In this document: positions 45,891 through 55,102 of the stretch, one piece after another | How positions within the stretch are numbered: position 1 is the stretch's first letter | Layout of the letters: every line of letters starts with the position of its first letter | NCBI GenBank assembly: GCA_963698535.1 | Contig: CAVORD010000002.1 | Span: 62,001-126,000, forward strand | Direction: 5' to 3' | Length of the DNA: 64,000 nt | Source of the DNA: CAVORD01 sp963698535 | GTDB taxonomy: Bacteria > Bacteroidota > Bacteroidia > Bacteroidales > VadinHA17 | Notes under the pieces: generated by a model | Database searches by the model: none | Told to the model about the DNA's origin: nothing | The model's input: only the letters and a program-made list of their open reading frames with translations | Position numbers and translations under genes: made by a program

Positions 45891-45904
45891 TCCTTCTCTG
45901 CACG

Positions 45905-45920
45905 CATGACAATTGTCATG
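45905..45920. promoter_or_regulatory. 16-bp perfect palindrome upstream of the second glutamate dehydrogenase
   Basis: CATGACAATTGTCATG reads identically on both strands. It lies 15 nt after the dprA stop and 154 nt before the gdhA start. The symmetry suggests a dimeric regulator site, but no regulator is assigned. Confidence 0.4.
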
Positions 45921-45970
45921 TTTTCTCTCCGTCATAACGGCCAATTTAACCTCATCAATTTTACTATCAG

Positions 45971-45989
45971 GTTTGGATATTGTCCAAAC
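45971..45989. promoter_or_regulatory. Inverted repeat upstream of the second glutamate dehydrogenase
   Basis: GTTTGGA, a 5-nt spacer (TATTG), then TCCAAAC. Perfect 7-bp arms, 85 nt before the gdhA ATG. No T-run follows, so an operator is likelier than a terminator. Confidence 0.4.
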
Positions 45990-46073
45990 GGCTGCGGATT
46001 CAGGTGTAGTTTTTATGGGAAGAGAGTCATTATCATATAATTAACATAACCCAATAAACAAAATCAATTAAGT

Positions 46074-47414
46074 ATGGATCCAAGAGTTGAACAATTCATG
46101 GCCAGAATTAAGGCCAAGAATCAAGGTGAACCTGAATTTCACCAGGCAGTGATGGAGGTGGCAGAATCGCTAATTCCTTTTATAGAAGAAAACCCTAAGT
46201 ACAAACATGCAAAGATTCTGGAGAGAATTGCAGAACCCGAGAGAGTAATTATGTTCCGCGTTCCCTGGCTTGACGATAAGGGAGAGATTCAGATCAACAG
46301 GGGCTTCAGAATTGAGATGAACAGCGCAATTGGTCCATATAAGGGAGGACTACGCTTTCACCCTACCGTAAACCTGGGGATATTAAAGTTTCTTGCTTTT
46401 GAACAGGTATTCAAAAACAGTCTTACTACACTTCCTATGGGTGGCGGTAAAGGTGGTTCAGATTTTGATCCCAAAGGCAAATCCGACAATGAAGTAATGC
46501 GTTTTTGTCAGAGTTTTATGTGTGAACTATTCAGGCATATCGGCCCCGACACAGACGTTCCCGCAGGTGATATAGGCGTAGGCGGAAGAGAAATAGGCTT
46601 TATGTTCGGCCAGTACAAAAGGCTCAGGAATGAGTTTACCGGAGTATTTACCGGTAAAGGTATCGAATGGGGCGGATCTTTGATCAGACCTGAAGCAACC
46701 GGTTATGGTGCTACCTATTTCGCCCAGGAAATGCTTGCTACACGCGGTGAATCCATTAAGGGTAAGATAGTTGCTATTTCAGGATCCGGAAACGTTGCAC
46801 AGTATGCAGCAGAAAAAGTTATGGAGTTTGGTGGCAAGGTAGTTACCTTCTCCGACTCAGATGGCTTTGTTTATGACCCCAAAGGTGTTGACGAGGAAAA
46901 ACTTAAATTTGTCATGCATCTTAAGAATGTGAAGAGAGGCAGAATCAAGGAGTATGCCGAGAAATTTGGTGTGGAGTATCATGAAGGATTACGTCCATGG
47001 GTAGTTAAGTGCGATATTGCAATGCCTAATGCAACCCAGAACGAAATTAATGCCGAAGAGGCTAAAACACTTGTTAAGAACGGTTGTGTTTGCGTCTCGG
47101 AAGGTGCTAATATGCCAACAGAACCTGATGCAGTTGAAGTATTCATCAAGGCAGGTATTCTTTATGGCCCGGGAAAGGCAGCCAATGCAGGAGGTGTTGC
47201 TACAAGCGGCCTCGAAATGACTCAGAACTCAATGCGCCTGCCATGGTCAAGAGAAGAGGTAGACAAGAGATTACACGGTATTATGGTCAATATCCATAAG
47301 ACATGTGTAAGATACGGAACCAAAGAGAATGGATTCATCAATTACGTCGATGGAGCAAATATCGGTGGCTTTGTAAAAGTTGCTGATGCAATGCTTGCTC
47401 AGGGAGTAGTATAA
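46074..47414 (+). CDS. gdhA: Glutamate dehydrogenase, NADP-type signature
   Basis: 446 residues, clearly paralogous to the gene at 43274 over its whole length. The catalytic blocks GPYKGGLRFHPTVN, TLPMGGGKGGSDFDPKGK and TDVPAGDIGVGGREIG are present. Its nucleotide segment SGSGNVAQYAAEKVMEFGG followed by FSDSDGFVYD matches E. coli GdhA, the NADP enzyme, with Ser/Asp residues where the other copy has GPD. It is therefore predicted to assimilate ammonia to glutamate with NADPH. The 180-nt upstream region carries two inverted repeats, suggesting specific regulation. A terminator follows. Confidence 0.94.
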   Translation: MDPRVEQFMARIKAKNQGEPEFHQAVMEVAESLIPFIEENPKYKHAKILERIAEPERVIMFRVPWLDDKGEIQINRGFRIEMNSAIGPYKGGLRFHPTVNLGILKFLAFEQVFKNSLTTLPMGGGKGGSDFDPKGKSDNEVMRFCQSFMCELFRHIGPDTDVPAGDIGVGGREIGFMFGQYKRLRNEFTGVFTGKGIEWGGSLIRPEATGYGATYFAQEMLATRGESIKGKIVAISGSGNVAQYAAEKVMEFGGKVVTFSDSDGFVYDPKGVDEEKLKFVMHLKNVKRGRIKEYAEKFGVEYHEGLRPWVVKCDIAMPNATQNEINAEEAKTLVKNGCVCVSEGANMPTEPDAVEVFIKAGILYGPGKAANAGGVATSGLEMTQNSMRLPWSREEVDKRLHGIMVNIHKTCVRYGTKENGFINYVDGANIGGFVKVADAMLAQGVV

Positions 47415-47433
47415 TCTATTCAATCATATTACA

Positions 47434-47467
47434 GGAGAAGGGGCCCGCTGCCCCTTCTCTTTTTTTT
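47434..47467 (+). terminator. Terminator after gdhA
   Basis: A 9-bp perfect stem, AGAAGGGGC (47436-47444) with GCCCCTTCT (47450-47458), extendable at the base, followed by about eight T. Confidence 0.9.
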
Positions 47468-47468
47468 G

Positions 47469-47476
47469 TAAATTTG
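47469..47476 (+). promoter_or_regulatory. -7 box TAnnTTTG for tatD-ansA
   Basis: TAAATTTG immediately after the gdhA terminator and 17 nt before the ATG at 47494. Confidence 0.45.
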
Positions 47477-47493
47477 TGCACCTTTATGAAATC

Positions 47494-48279
47494 ATGACTA
47501 TGATAGATACTCATACTCATCTTTACCTCAATCATTTTGACTCCGACAGGGATACGATGATAGCCAGGGCTGTTGAATCGGGTGTATCAAAGATGCTGCT
47601 GCCCAATATTGACAATGAGTCATATAGTTCTATGATGGCGGCAGTTGACCGGTACAGTGGTATCTGTTTCCCAATGCTGGGTCTGCATCCAACATCCGTA
47701 GGGGAGAATTATAAGAACGATCTGACCCAAATACTCTCTTATTATTCTGACGATACTTTTGTTGCTGTTGGTGAGATAGGTATAGATCTCTACTGGGACA
47801 AGACCTATCTGAAAGAGCAGATAGCCGCCTTCCGTGCTCAAATAAGCTTTGCGCTTGAAAAGAATCTGCCGGTGGTTATCCATGCCAGAGATAGCTTTAA
47901 TGAAGTGTTTAATGTTTTGTCAGAATTCGAGAAAGAACCACTGCGGGGTGTTTTTCATGCTTTCACCGGATCGTCTGATGATGCGCAAAGGGCTATTGAC
48001 AAAGGCTTTTTGATCGGTATTGGCGGTATTGTAACATTTAAGAACAGTGGTATTGGCCAGGTTGTGGAAGAGGTGGGCATTGCAAATATAATTCTCGAAA
48101 CAGATTCTCCGTATCTCGCCCCCGTTCCCTACAGGGGCAAGAGGAATGAGAGTTCATATCTTACTCATATCGCAGACCGAATTACAGAGTTAACAGGTCA
48201 TACCAGATCTGAAATAGAAACTGTAACAACCAGAAACGCTGAATCCCTCTTTTTTCCCAAAATAAAAAACAATGGATAG
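47494..48279 (+). CDS. TatD-family metal-dependent hydrolase
   Basis: About 261 residues from the ATG at 47494; the ATG at 47500 is also possible, and the frame extends to a GTG at 47476 inside the promoter box. Metal ligands of the TIM-barrel family are visible: HTH in MIDTHTHLYL, Glu in VGEIGIDLYW, His in VIHARDS, His in GVFHAFTGS and Asp in ILETDSPYLAP. TatD enzymes are 3'-5' exonucleases or D-aminoacyl-tRNA deacylases; the substrate here is not resolved. Its last 8 bp overlap the asparaginase gene. Confidence 0.93.
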   Translation: MTMIDTHTHLYLNHFDSDRDTMIARAVESGVSKMLLPNIDNESYSSMMAAVDRYSGICFPMLGLHPTSVGENYKNDLTQILSYYSDDTFVAVGEIGIDLYWDKTYLKEQIAAFRAQISFALEKNLPVVIHARDSFNEVFNVLSEFEKEPLRGVFHAFTGSSDDAQRAIDKGFLIGIGGIVTFKNSGIGQVVEEVGIANIILETDSPYLAPVPYRGKRNESSYLTHIADRITELTGHTRSEIETVTTRNAESLFFPKIKNNG

Positions 48280-49307
48280 TGTTCAGATCAGATCTATTCT
48301 GATAATTTATACCGGCGGTACCATTGGAATGGTGCATGATCCGTCAACAGGCTCTTTGGTACCCTTTAATTTCAGCCATATTGTTGATCAGGTACCTGAA
48401 CTTAAGCGATTCGGACTCAAAATTGACTCTGTTACCTTTGACCCCGTTTGTGATTCATCTGACATCGATCACTCTGTTCTGGAAAAAGATAGCCGGGACA
48501 ATCGAGCTCAACTACGATAAATACGATGGATTTGTGATCCTTCATGGCACCGATACAATGTCGTACAGCGCATCGGCATTAAGCTTCATGCTTGAGAACC
48601 TTGGCAAACCTGTCGTCTTTACCGGATCTCAATTGCCAATAGGCATGCTTCGCACCGATGGAAAGGAGAACCTTATCACTGCTATTGAAATTGCAGGTGC
48701 ATATAAAGATAATGAGCCTGTTGTCCCTGAAGTTTCTCTCTACTTTGACAACAGGTTATTCAGAGGTAACCGGACAACCAAAATCAGTACCGAACATTTT
48801 GATGCATTCGGATCTCCGAATTATCCGCCTTTGGCAGAAGTCGGACTTCATATCAGGTACAACTACAACTATATTAATTATCCCACTATAAGAAAGGATC
48901 TGATCGTTAACAAGGAGATAGATAACAACGTTTCAATCCTCAAACTCTATCCGGGAATAAGCCGATCGGCTGTTAATGCGATCCTCTCCGGGAAAGGGTT
49001 AAAAGCTGTTGTCCTTGAAACTTTCGGTTCAGGAAATGCTCCTACCGCATCATGGTTCCTGGAGGAGATAGGTCTGTTTATTGCATCAGGAGGTATTATT
49101 TTAAATGTTACACAATGCCTTTCAGGTAGTGTGGAGATGGCAATGTACAAAACAGGACTGGAACTTCTGAACGCAGGCGTACTGAGTGGCAGAGATATGA
49201 CAACCGAGTCTGCAGTAACAAAACTGATGTACCTTACATCAGGCATCTTTGAAAGAGATAAGATATTGGAAAACATAAGGAAGCCGCTAAGGGGAGAAAT
49301 TAGCTGA
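48272..49307 (+). CDS. ansA: Type I L-asparaginase (AnsA), frameshifted
   Basis: About 345 residues with one correction. The first Thr motif IIYTGGTIGMVHDP is in the opening frame (ATG 48272). The protein continues in another frame from about 48476 with FWKKIAGTIELNYDKYDGFV and the HGTDTMSYSASALSFMLENLG block. The break needs one base removed near 48474-48478 (CTCTGTTCTGG). The sequence follows E. coli AnsA closely (VTGSQ-like FTGSQLPIGMLRTDG, LYFDNRLFRGNRTTK), indicating the cytoplasmic enzyme that converts asparagine to aspartate. It lacks the GatD N-terminal domain, so it is separate from the GatDE system. Overlaps tatD by 8 bp. Confidence 0.9.
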
Positions 49308-49385
49308 GGTGATGTTTTTTTATAATATTTTTTGTATTTTGTGCCGCCAATTTCTTTGAAAAGACTGATGGTGAAGAGTTAAAGA

Positions 49386-49473
49386 GGAGAGGTGCAGGAG
49401 TGGTTTAACTGGAACGCCTGGAAAGCGTTTGTACCTCAAAAGGGTACCGGGGGTTCGAATCCCCCCTTCTCCG
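49386..49473 (+). tRNA. tRNA-Ser (anticodon GGA)
   Basis: An 88-nt class II tRNA. Acceptor GGAGAGG (49386-49392) pairs with CTTCTCC (49466-49472), discriminator G at 49473. Anticodon stem AACGC/GCGTT holds loop CTGGAAA with anticodon GGA at 49420-49422. A long variable arm (GTACCTCAAAAGGGTACC) identifies serine. T loop GTTCGAATC is intact. CCA is not encoded. Confidence 0.97.
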
Positions 49474-49484
49474 CAGAAATTTGT

Positions 49485-49492
49485 TAAATTTG
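49485..49492 (+). promoter_or_regulatory. -7 box TAnnTTTG for the exbB operon
   Basis: TAAATTTG, just after the tRNA-Ser gene and 40 nt before the exbB ATG. Confidence 0.4.
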
Positions 49493-49532
49493 TAAACTTT
49501 ATTGATCTTTAATAACTAAACTTAAAACAAAC

Positions 49533-50333
49533 ATGAAAAAGTTATTTGCATTTGTAGCTGTGTTTGGGGTGCTTTTTATCGGAGCATCTTTAAAAACTTT
49601 CGCCCAGGAGGAGACTCAGGATACAGCAGCTGTTGAACAGGTTACTCAAGCCCCTGTTGAAGAAGTTGTTGCACCTGTTGTTACCGGTGTTGAAACAGAA
49701 GGTGAATTACACAAAACAGTTAAAAGGTATTTTATTGAAGGTGGTGCCCAGTTCATGGGATTAGTTCTTCTGACACTCATCTTTGGTCTTGCTATTGCTA
49801 TTGAAAGGATTATCTACCTTAATCTGGCAACAACCAACACAACAAAACTTCTCAACCAGATCGAGGAAGCCCTTGAAAATGGTGGTTTGGAAGCAGCAAA
49901 AGAAGTTTGCCGTAACACAAGAGGACCGGTAGCAAGTATCTTCTACCAGGGCCTTGACAGATCACACGGTGACATTGAAGCCGCTGAAAAATCTGTAATC
50001 GCTTATGGCGGTGTTCAGCTTGGACTACTTGAAAAGAACCTATCATGGATCTCTCTTTTCATTGCTCTTGCTCCTATGCTCGGTTTCATGGGTACTGTAA
50101 TCGGTATGATTCAGGCCTTCGATGCAATCGAAATTGCAGGTAACGTTTCTGCTTCTCTGGTAGCCGGTGGTATTAAGGTAGCCCTTCTTACAACTGTATT
50201 TGGTCTTATCGTGGCCATCATACTCCAGATTTTCTATAACACAATCCTTTCAAAAATAGATTCTCTGACAAACCAGATGGAAGATTCATCCATCAGTCTT
50301 ATCGATATGCTGGTTAAGCACAATCTTAAATAA
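49533..50333 (+). CDS. exbB: MotA/TolQ/ExbB proton-channel protein
   Basis: 266 residues. The N terminus has a signal-like segment ending KTFAQEE, then a Glu/Val-rich linker, then the ExbB core with three helices (about 78-98, 173-195, 215-240). Family motifs: RIIYLNLATTN, VASIFYQGLDR, LSWISLFIALAPMLGFMGTVIGMIQAFDAIE and GGIKVALLTTVFGLIVAIIL. It uses the proton gradient, with ExbD, to energise TonB-dependent transport. The N-terminal secreted extension is usual in Bacteroidota. First gene of a four-gene operon, 7 bp from the next. Confidence 0.95.
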   Translation: MKKLFAFVAVFGVLFIGASLKTFAQEETQDTAAVEQVTQAPVEEVVAPVVTGVETEGELHKTVKRYFIEGGAQFMGLVLLTLIFGLAIAIERIIYLNLATTNTTKLLNQIEEALENGGLEAAKEVCRNTRGPVASIFYQGLDRSHGDIEAAEKSVIAYGGVQLGLLEKNLSWISLFIALAPMLGFMGTVIGMIQAFDAIEIAGNVSASLVAGGIKVALLTTVFGLIVAIILQIFYNTILSKIDSLTNQMEDSSISLIDMLVKHNLK

Positions 50334-50340
50334 GCGAGCT

Positions 50341-50802
50341 ATGTCCAATACTATTACAGGCAAATTGACACAATGGGTTCTCTGGATGATTATGGCAGTA
50401 AGTGTCGTATTGTTCGTGATCTTTTTCTTCGGCCCGGTGGTTGAAGGAACTGCCGGCACCAGATATCAGGAACCCAAGATCACTGAAACCTTCCTGGTCT
50501 TTACCTATTTACTATTCATTCTGGCCGTTGGGGTAACTGTAGTTTTTTCAGTTATAAGCTCAATTATTAACCCTCAGGGAGCTAAGAAGGGATTGTATTC
50601 AGCACTATTCATTATTGGTATACTTGTTATTGCCTACATTCTGGCTGATGACACAGTACTCCATATGCCATATTACAAAGGTACTGACAACGTTCCGGGT
50701 ACTTTAAAGATGGTTGACACAGGTCTGTTCACTGCATACATTCTTGCAGCATTAGCTCTGTTGGCTACCCTCTTCTCCTCTATTTCAAGAGTATTTAAAT
50801 AG
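50341..50802 (+). CDS. Four-helix membrane protein in the exbB/exbD operon, unknown
   Basis: 153 residues with predicted membrane helices at about 11-31, 51-72, 84-102 and 129-149. No family motif is recognised. It lies 7 bp after exbB and 43 bp before the first exbD, so it is surely co-transcribed. In my knowledge of Bacteroidota operons an uncharacterised membrane protein often sits at this place. A role as an accessory subunit of the proton-channel complex is inference only. Confidence 0.85.
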   Translation: MSNTITGKLTQWVLWMIMAVSVVLFVIFFFGPVVEGTAGTRYQEPKITETFLVFTYLLFILAVGVTVVFSVISSIINPQGAKKGLYSALFIIGILVIAYILADDTVLHMPYYKGTDNVPGTLKMVDTGLFTAYILAALALLATLFSSISRVFK

Positions 50803-50845
50803 TAACCGATGTGCAGGAATTGTCCTGCATAATAAAGATAATTAT

Positions 50846-51430
50846 ATGGCTAAAAGGCAATTACAAGAAATTAATGCGGGTTCAATGGCCGACATTGCCT
50901 TCCTCCTGCTTATCTTTTTCCTGGTAACAACTACCATGGATTCTGATACAGGACTTCTTCGAAAGCTGCCGCCTATAGTTCCGCCTGATCAGGAAATTCC
51001 CGACGACATTAAGGTTAAAGAAAGGAATATCCTTCAGGTTAAAGTCAATAAGGATAATCTGCTCCTTGTCGAAGGAGAACTTATCAGGTTTGATGAACTT
51101 AGGGCAGTTGCCAAGGAATTTATGATTAACCCCAATGAAGACATAGATCTTCCGGAGAAAATTAACAAGGATATTCCGTTCTTCGGATTGGTCCGTGTTA
51201 CCGAAAGCGCTGTGATCTCGCTGCAGAATGATATCGGAACCAAGTATGGCATGTACATTGCCGTACAGAACGAACTGATGGCTGCAAGGAATGAGCTGAG
51301 GAACACTCTTGCTCTTACTACCTGGGGAGTAGCATATGATGACCTTGATGAAGAAAAACAGGCGGCTGTGGATGATTACTACAATGTTCCTATTTCGGAA
51401 GCCGAACCTAAAAAGATTGGAGGAAAATAA
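50846..51430 (+). CDS. exbD: ExbD/TolR-family protein (first copy)
   Basis: 194 residues. A short N terminus (KRQLQEINAGSMADIAFLLLIFFLVTTT) places the single membrane helix at about 18-33, with the conserved Asp in MADIAF as the proton-carrying residue. The periplasmic domain (ILQVKVNKDNLLLVEGELI) follows and is longer than in E. coli ExbD. It works with ExbB and TonB. It is 2 bp before the second exbD copy. Confidence 0.94.
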   Translation: MAKRQLQEINAGSMADIAFLLLIFFLVTTTMDSDTGLLRKLPPIVPPDQEIPDDIKVKERNILQVKVNKDNLLLVEGELIRFDELRAVAKEFMINPNEDIDLPEKINKDIPFFGLVRVTESAVISLQNDIGTKYGMYIAVQNELMAARNELRNTLALTTWGVAYDDLDEEKQAAVDDYYNVPISEAEPKKIGGK

Positions 51431-51432
51431 CC

Positions 51433-51914
51433 ATGTCGAGATTTAAGAAAGATGAATCCAAAAGCGTTGGGAGTATTAATACTGCTTCCCTTCCCGATAT
51501 TGTATTTATGCTCCTCTTCTTCTTCATGACCGTTACTGTTATGAGAGAGATTGACCTTAAAATCAAAGGTCAATATACCCCAGGGAACCGAAGGTAAAAA
51601 ACTTGAAAAGAAATCTCTTGGCAAGTTATATTTACATCGGGGAACCACTCGATCACCTGAAAGCCACATTCGGATCAGAACCAAAGATCCAGCTGAATGA
51701 TGCTTTTAAGGAAGTTGCCGATATCGAAGACTTCATTGCTCAGGAAAGAGAACAACTTGACGAAGCCGACAAGCAAAAAATGCTTGTGGCACTTAAGGTC
51801 GACAAGGAATCCACAATGGGACTTGTTTCTGATGTAAAACAGGCTCTTCGAAGAGCTAATGCTCTGAAGATTATGTATGCTAATATCCAGGTCGATAAAA
51901 TTAAACTGGATTAA
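51433..51914 (+). CDS. ExbD/TolR-family protein (second copy), two frameshifts
   Basis: About 159 residues with two corrections. The first piece (ATG 51433) carries the membrane helix with the key Asp (NTASLPDIVFMLLFFFMTVT). Removing one base at CAAAGG (51564-51569) gives LKIKVNIPQGTEGKKLEKK. Removing another at TTGG (51619-51622) gives SLASYIYIGEPLDHL, and the frame then continues to the TAA at 51914. Two ExbD paralogues in tandem are normal in this phylum and may form a heteromer. A terminator follows directly. Confidence 0.88.
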
Positions 51915-51930
51915 GACAAATAACTTTTTC

Positions 51931-51964
51931 AAAAGGCCGTTCCATACAGGAACGGCCTTTTTTT
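51931..51964 (+). terminator. Terminator after the exbB/exbD operon
   Basis: Perfect stem AAAAGGCCGTTCC (51931-51943) with GGAACGGCCTTTT (51949-51961), 5-nt loop, ending in a T run. Confidence 0.93.
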
Positions 51965-52052
51965 GTGTATACCATCATATTATTATCTTAAAATTGGATA
52001 ATATCCTTCCTTTTTACATATTTGCTTCTCATTTTATATCAGGATATATTGT

Positions 52053-54623
52053 ATGAAGCGCGAGGGTAAAAAAGTAAATAGAAAACTGGCAAGAGTATTT
52101 CTTATCATATTCCTGTCAATACTCTCATCTTCATACTTATACTCCGCCCCGCTATACTTTGAGCCTGTTGAAGTAACCCTCCCCGATGGTACTACTTTAA
52201 ACCTTTTTGTTAGTGGCGATGAATTCTTTAACTGGATGCACGACAAAGAGGGTTTCCCTGTAGCAGTAGGTTCTGATGGTTACTACTACTACCAGATACA
52301 GGATCTGTCAACGTTCAGAAGTTCCGGCATTAAGAGTCGGTAAAGCCAACCCCGGAACTATTCCAGGAGTCAGGCTTGTTGAAATACCTGAGGAGCTTAT
52401 CGGTCTCAACGGAGAAAGCATTTTTACGATAGCATGGAGAAGGAGCGCGACAATGCCGGACTAAAATCATCGCACAAGGTTAAGGGCATAGTAAACAATC
52501 TTGTAATATATATCCGGTTTGCCGATGAGTCGGAGTTCTCAACAGACAGATCCGTTTATGAATCAAAATTCAACTCCATGCCAGGACCATCAGTCCGTTC
52601 CTATTTCAATGAGGTCTCATTCAACAAAGTAGATGTAATTAGTTATCACCTTCCCGGAGGCGCAACTACTAACCTCTCCTATCAGGACACTTATACCCGC
52701 AAATACTTTCAAACATATGACGCCTCAACAAATACCGAAGGCTACAAGACCGACAGTGAACGGACATCCAGAGAACACAACCTTCTGAGCAGAGCATGCC
52801 TCTTTATACAAAATAACTACCCACTCCCAGAGGGAGTAAACTTTGACAGTGACAATAACGGTAACTTCGACAATGTCAGCTTCATAGTCAGAGGCAATCC
52901 CGATGGATGGAGTGAACTCCTCTGGCCTCACAGGTGGACTCTCTATTCCGTCCCGGTACTGATCAATAATATAAAAGTCTACGACTATACTTTTCAACTT
53001 GAGAATACTTCATCCAAAACTTTAAGTCATGAAATATTTCACTCCTTTGGAGCGCCCGACCTTTATCGCTACGAAGGAACATCAAAACCTGTTGACAGGT
53101 GGGATATAATGGCTAATGGATCCGGCCATCCACTGGCATGGACCAAATCAAAATACGGAGGATGGATCGACAATATACCATGGATCACCAAAACAGGAAC
53201 CTATACACTTTACCCCGCGACCTCTCAAGTCAATAATAGCTATAGGATTAAGCCTTTATTGTCTGACAACCAGGTATTTTGCGTTGAATTCAGAAAGAGG
53301 GAGGGATTATACGAATCTCTGCTGCCGGAATCAGGAATGATCATATACCGTGTTGATCAACGATACCGTGGTAATGCTAATGGCCCACCCGATGAAATAT
53401 ATGTTTTCAGACCGGGAGGGTCACCGGAACTTGAAGGGAAAGTATTGGAAGCCGCCTTTAACGGTACTGCCGGACAGACCGATTTTAATGATTCAACAAA
53501 CCCGTTTTCTTTCCTTCAGGATGGATCCATCGCCGGTATCGATATTTCAGATATACGTTACTATACCGATAGCATAACCTTTTATGTCAATGTTGATGCT
53601 ATTATGGACCTTAAGGCATTACCTTCAGGTGATTCAGAAATAAGGCTGTCCTGGAAAAGTAATGCCAGTAATAATTATGTTGTTGCCGTATCATCAACTG
53701 ATGAGATCCTCACCCTTAATAACGGCACATCCTATCAGCCAGGTGACAATATTGGCTCGTATGGTAAAATACTTGCCAACAGTACTAATAAATCCTTCAC
53801 ACATAATAACCTTGAATCAGACACCAGATTCTATTACACCATCTGGTCGGCTTACTCCGACACACCGACAACCTATTTCAATCCAACCACTATCTCATCC
53901 AGGTCTGGTGTCTACACAATATATCAGATGCCGCATGAGGAGAATTTCGACGGAATTACCGGAGGGACTCTCCCGAAGGGATGGAAAGGAACAGGTGATC
54001 CCATATCCTGGTCATTGTTCAGTAACGATTATATATCAGCTCCTAATGCCTTGCTGCTAAAGAATCAGGACCCGGCTTCAGAAGGCTGGTTTTATACGCC
54101 TGGATTCTACCTCAATGCTACCAAAAGATATATGATAACATTCCGATACAAAGGAGAAACCGGATTGCCAGGTAATATCACTCTTTATGGTGGTCCTCAC
54201 CGTTATGAATCAGTTATGGACCTAATGCTCTTTGAAGGCAGGAATGTTGATTTCGATGAATTTGCATTAGCGAGATATGTATATAAACCTCTGGCTAACG
54301 GGCCAATATATATGGGCTTTAATTCAACTTACGGCAGTAGCGGTGTGGTTATTGAAGACTTCAAAATCGAAATAGTTCCTGATGGCACATCTAACCTTTA
54401 CAAACCGGCCGAATTTTACCCGAATCCAACCAGCGGGATAATTACGGTCCCTGCCATTAAAAAAACCGATATATCTGTATACCGGAGCGACGGATTCTTA
54501 GTCTTTACAAAGAGTATCAATGCAACCATGCAAGTGGATCTCTCCCATCTGGGTAAAGGTGTATATGTGATAAAGTTCAGGACTTCAACGGACGAATCAT
54601 TACATAAAATAATAATAATGTAA
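52053..54623 (+). CDS. Secreted M6-family metalloprotease with T9SS sorting domain, two frameshifts
   Basis: About 857 residues with two corrections. A signal peptide (VFLIIFLSILSSSYLYSAP) opens the first piece. Removing one T at ACGTTCAG (about 52309) and adding one T in the five-T run near 52423-52427 gives one continuous frame through DLSTSEVPALRVG and SIFYDSMEKERDN. The zinc site is LSHEIFHSFGAPDLYR, with HEIFH and the downstream Asp typical of M6 (immune inhibitor A-like) peptidases. A fibronectin-like region (about residues 520-630) precedes a concanavalin-like region. The last 75 residues (EFYPNPTSGIITV ... GVYVIKF) are a type A T9SS C-terminal domain, so the protein is exported across the outer membrane. 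The paired, cancelling indels favour sequence error. Confidence 0.88.
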
Positions 54624-54717
54624 CCCCGGGTTCTCGTCCCGCCCTTTTTATCCTCGTACACCATATAATGAAAAAAAGCACCTTTTACAGTGCTTCTCTC
54701 TTGTGATCCCGGCGGGA
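54622..54717. repeat. Direct repeat copy 1 (tRNA-Arg 3' tail plus terminator)
   Basis: A 96-bp unit from AACCCCGGGTTCTCG to CCCGGCGGGA, repeated with few changes at 54782-54878. It contains the complement of the last 12 nt of tRNA-Arg, a hairpin with an A/T run, and a GC-rich tail. Its left end includes the stop codon of the M6 peptidase gene. The 64-bp spacer between copies (54718-54781) is GC-rich and contains the near-perfect inverted repeat CCATGCCTGGCATGG. Confidence 0.85.
54671..54696 (-). terminator. Duplicated terminator-like hairpin (copy 1)
   Basis: Minus-strand AAGCAC (54690-54695) with GTGCTT (54676-54681) followed by a T run. It is a copy of the hairpin behind tRNA-Arg with no intact tRNA upstream of it. 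Confidence 0.6.
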
Positions 54718-54781
54718 TTATTCGTCCACGCTCCGCGCGGCCTCATGAGCTCGGCCCATGCCTGGCATGGTCCTCGGTTCG

Positions 54782-54878
54782 AACCCCGGGTTCTCGTCCC
54801 GACATTTTTATCCTCGTACACCATATAAATGAAAAAAAGCACCTCTTACAGTGCTTCTCTCTTGTGATCCCGGCGGGA
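54782..54878. repeat. Direct repeat copy 2, overlapping the tRNA-Arg 3' end
   Basis: A 97-bp copy of the unit at 54622-54717. It differs by one extra A (TATAAATG versus TATAATG), a CTCTT/CTTTT change and a short difference after GTCCCG. Its right end lies within the 3' acceptor and T-arm of the intact tRNA-Arg gene. Confidence 0.85.
54832..54857 (-). terminator. Terminator of the tRNA-Arg gene
   Basis: Minus-strand AAGCAC (54851-54856), 8-nt loop, GTGCTT (54837-54842), then a T run. It begins 9 nt after the tRNA 3' end. Confidence 0.75.
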
Positions 54879-54937
54879 CTCGAACCCACAACCAACAGAA
54901 CCGGAATCTGTCATTCTATCCATTGAACTACGGGACC
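54865..54937 (-). tRNA. tRNA-Arg (anticodon CCG)
   Basis: 73 nt on the minus strand. Acceptor GGTCCCG pairs with CGGGATC, discriminator A. D arm GTTCAATGGATAGAAT; anticodon stem ACAGA/TCTGT with loop TTCCGGT, anticodon CCG; T arm GTGGGTTCGAGTCCCGC. CCA is not encoded. Its 3' end is part of a duplicated segment. Confidence 0.96.
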
Positions 54938-55102
54938 ATTACGCCAATTGCCCTTATAAAGGCAATCACCGGCAAAAGTACACTCTGCTTTCCATATTTC
55001 AAAACCGCATTGATATAATAGTTGCATACCATTAATCCATTACAATTGACAGAGTGGTAAAGTTTTCATAATTTCGCCTCCTTATTAATTTGAATAACTG
55101 TT

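Noticed and set aside
54648..54926. Short ORFs in the tRNA-Arg repeat region
   Set aside because: They cross the repeat units, the tRNA and terminators, and give repeated translation such as GTRTRG from repeat DNA.
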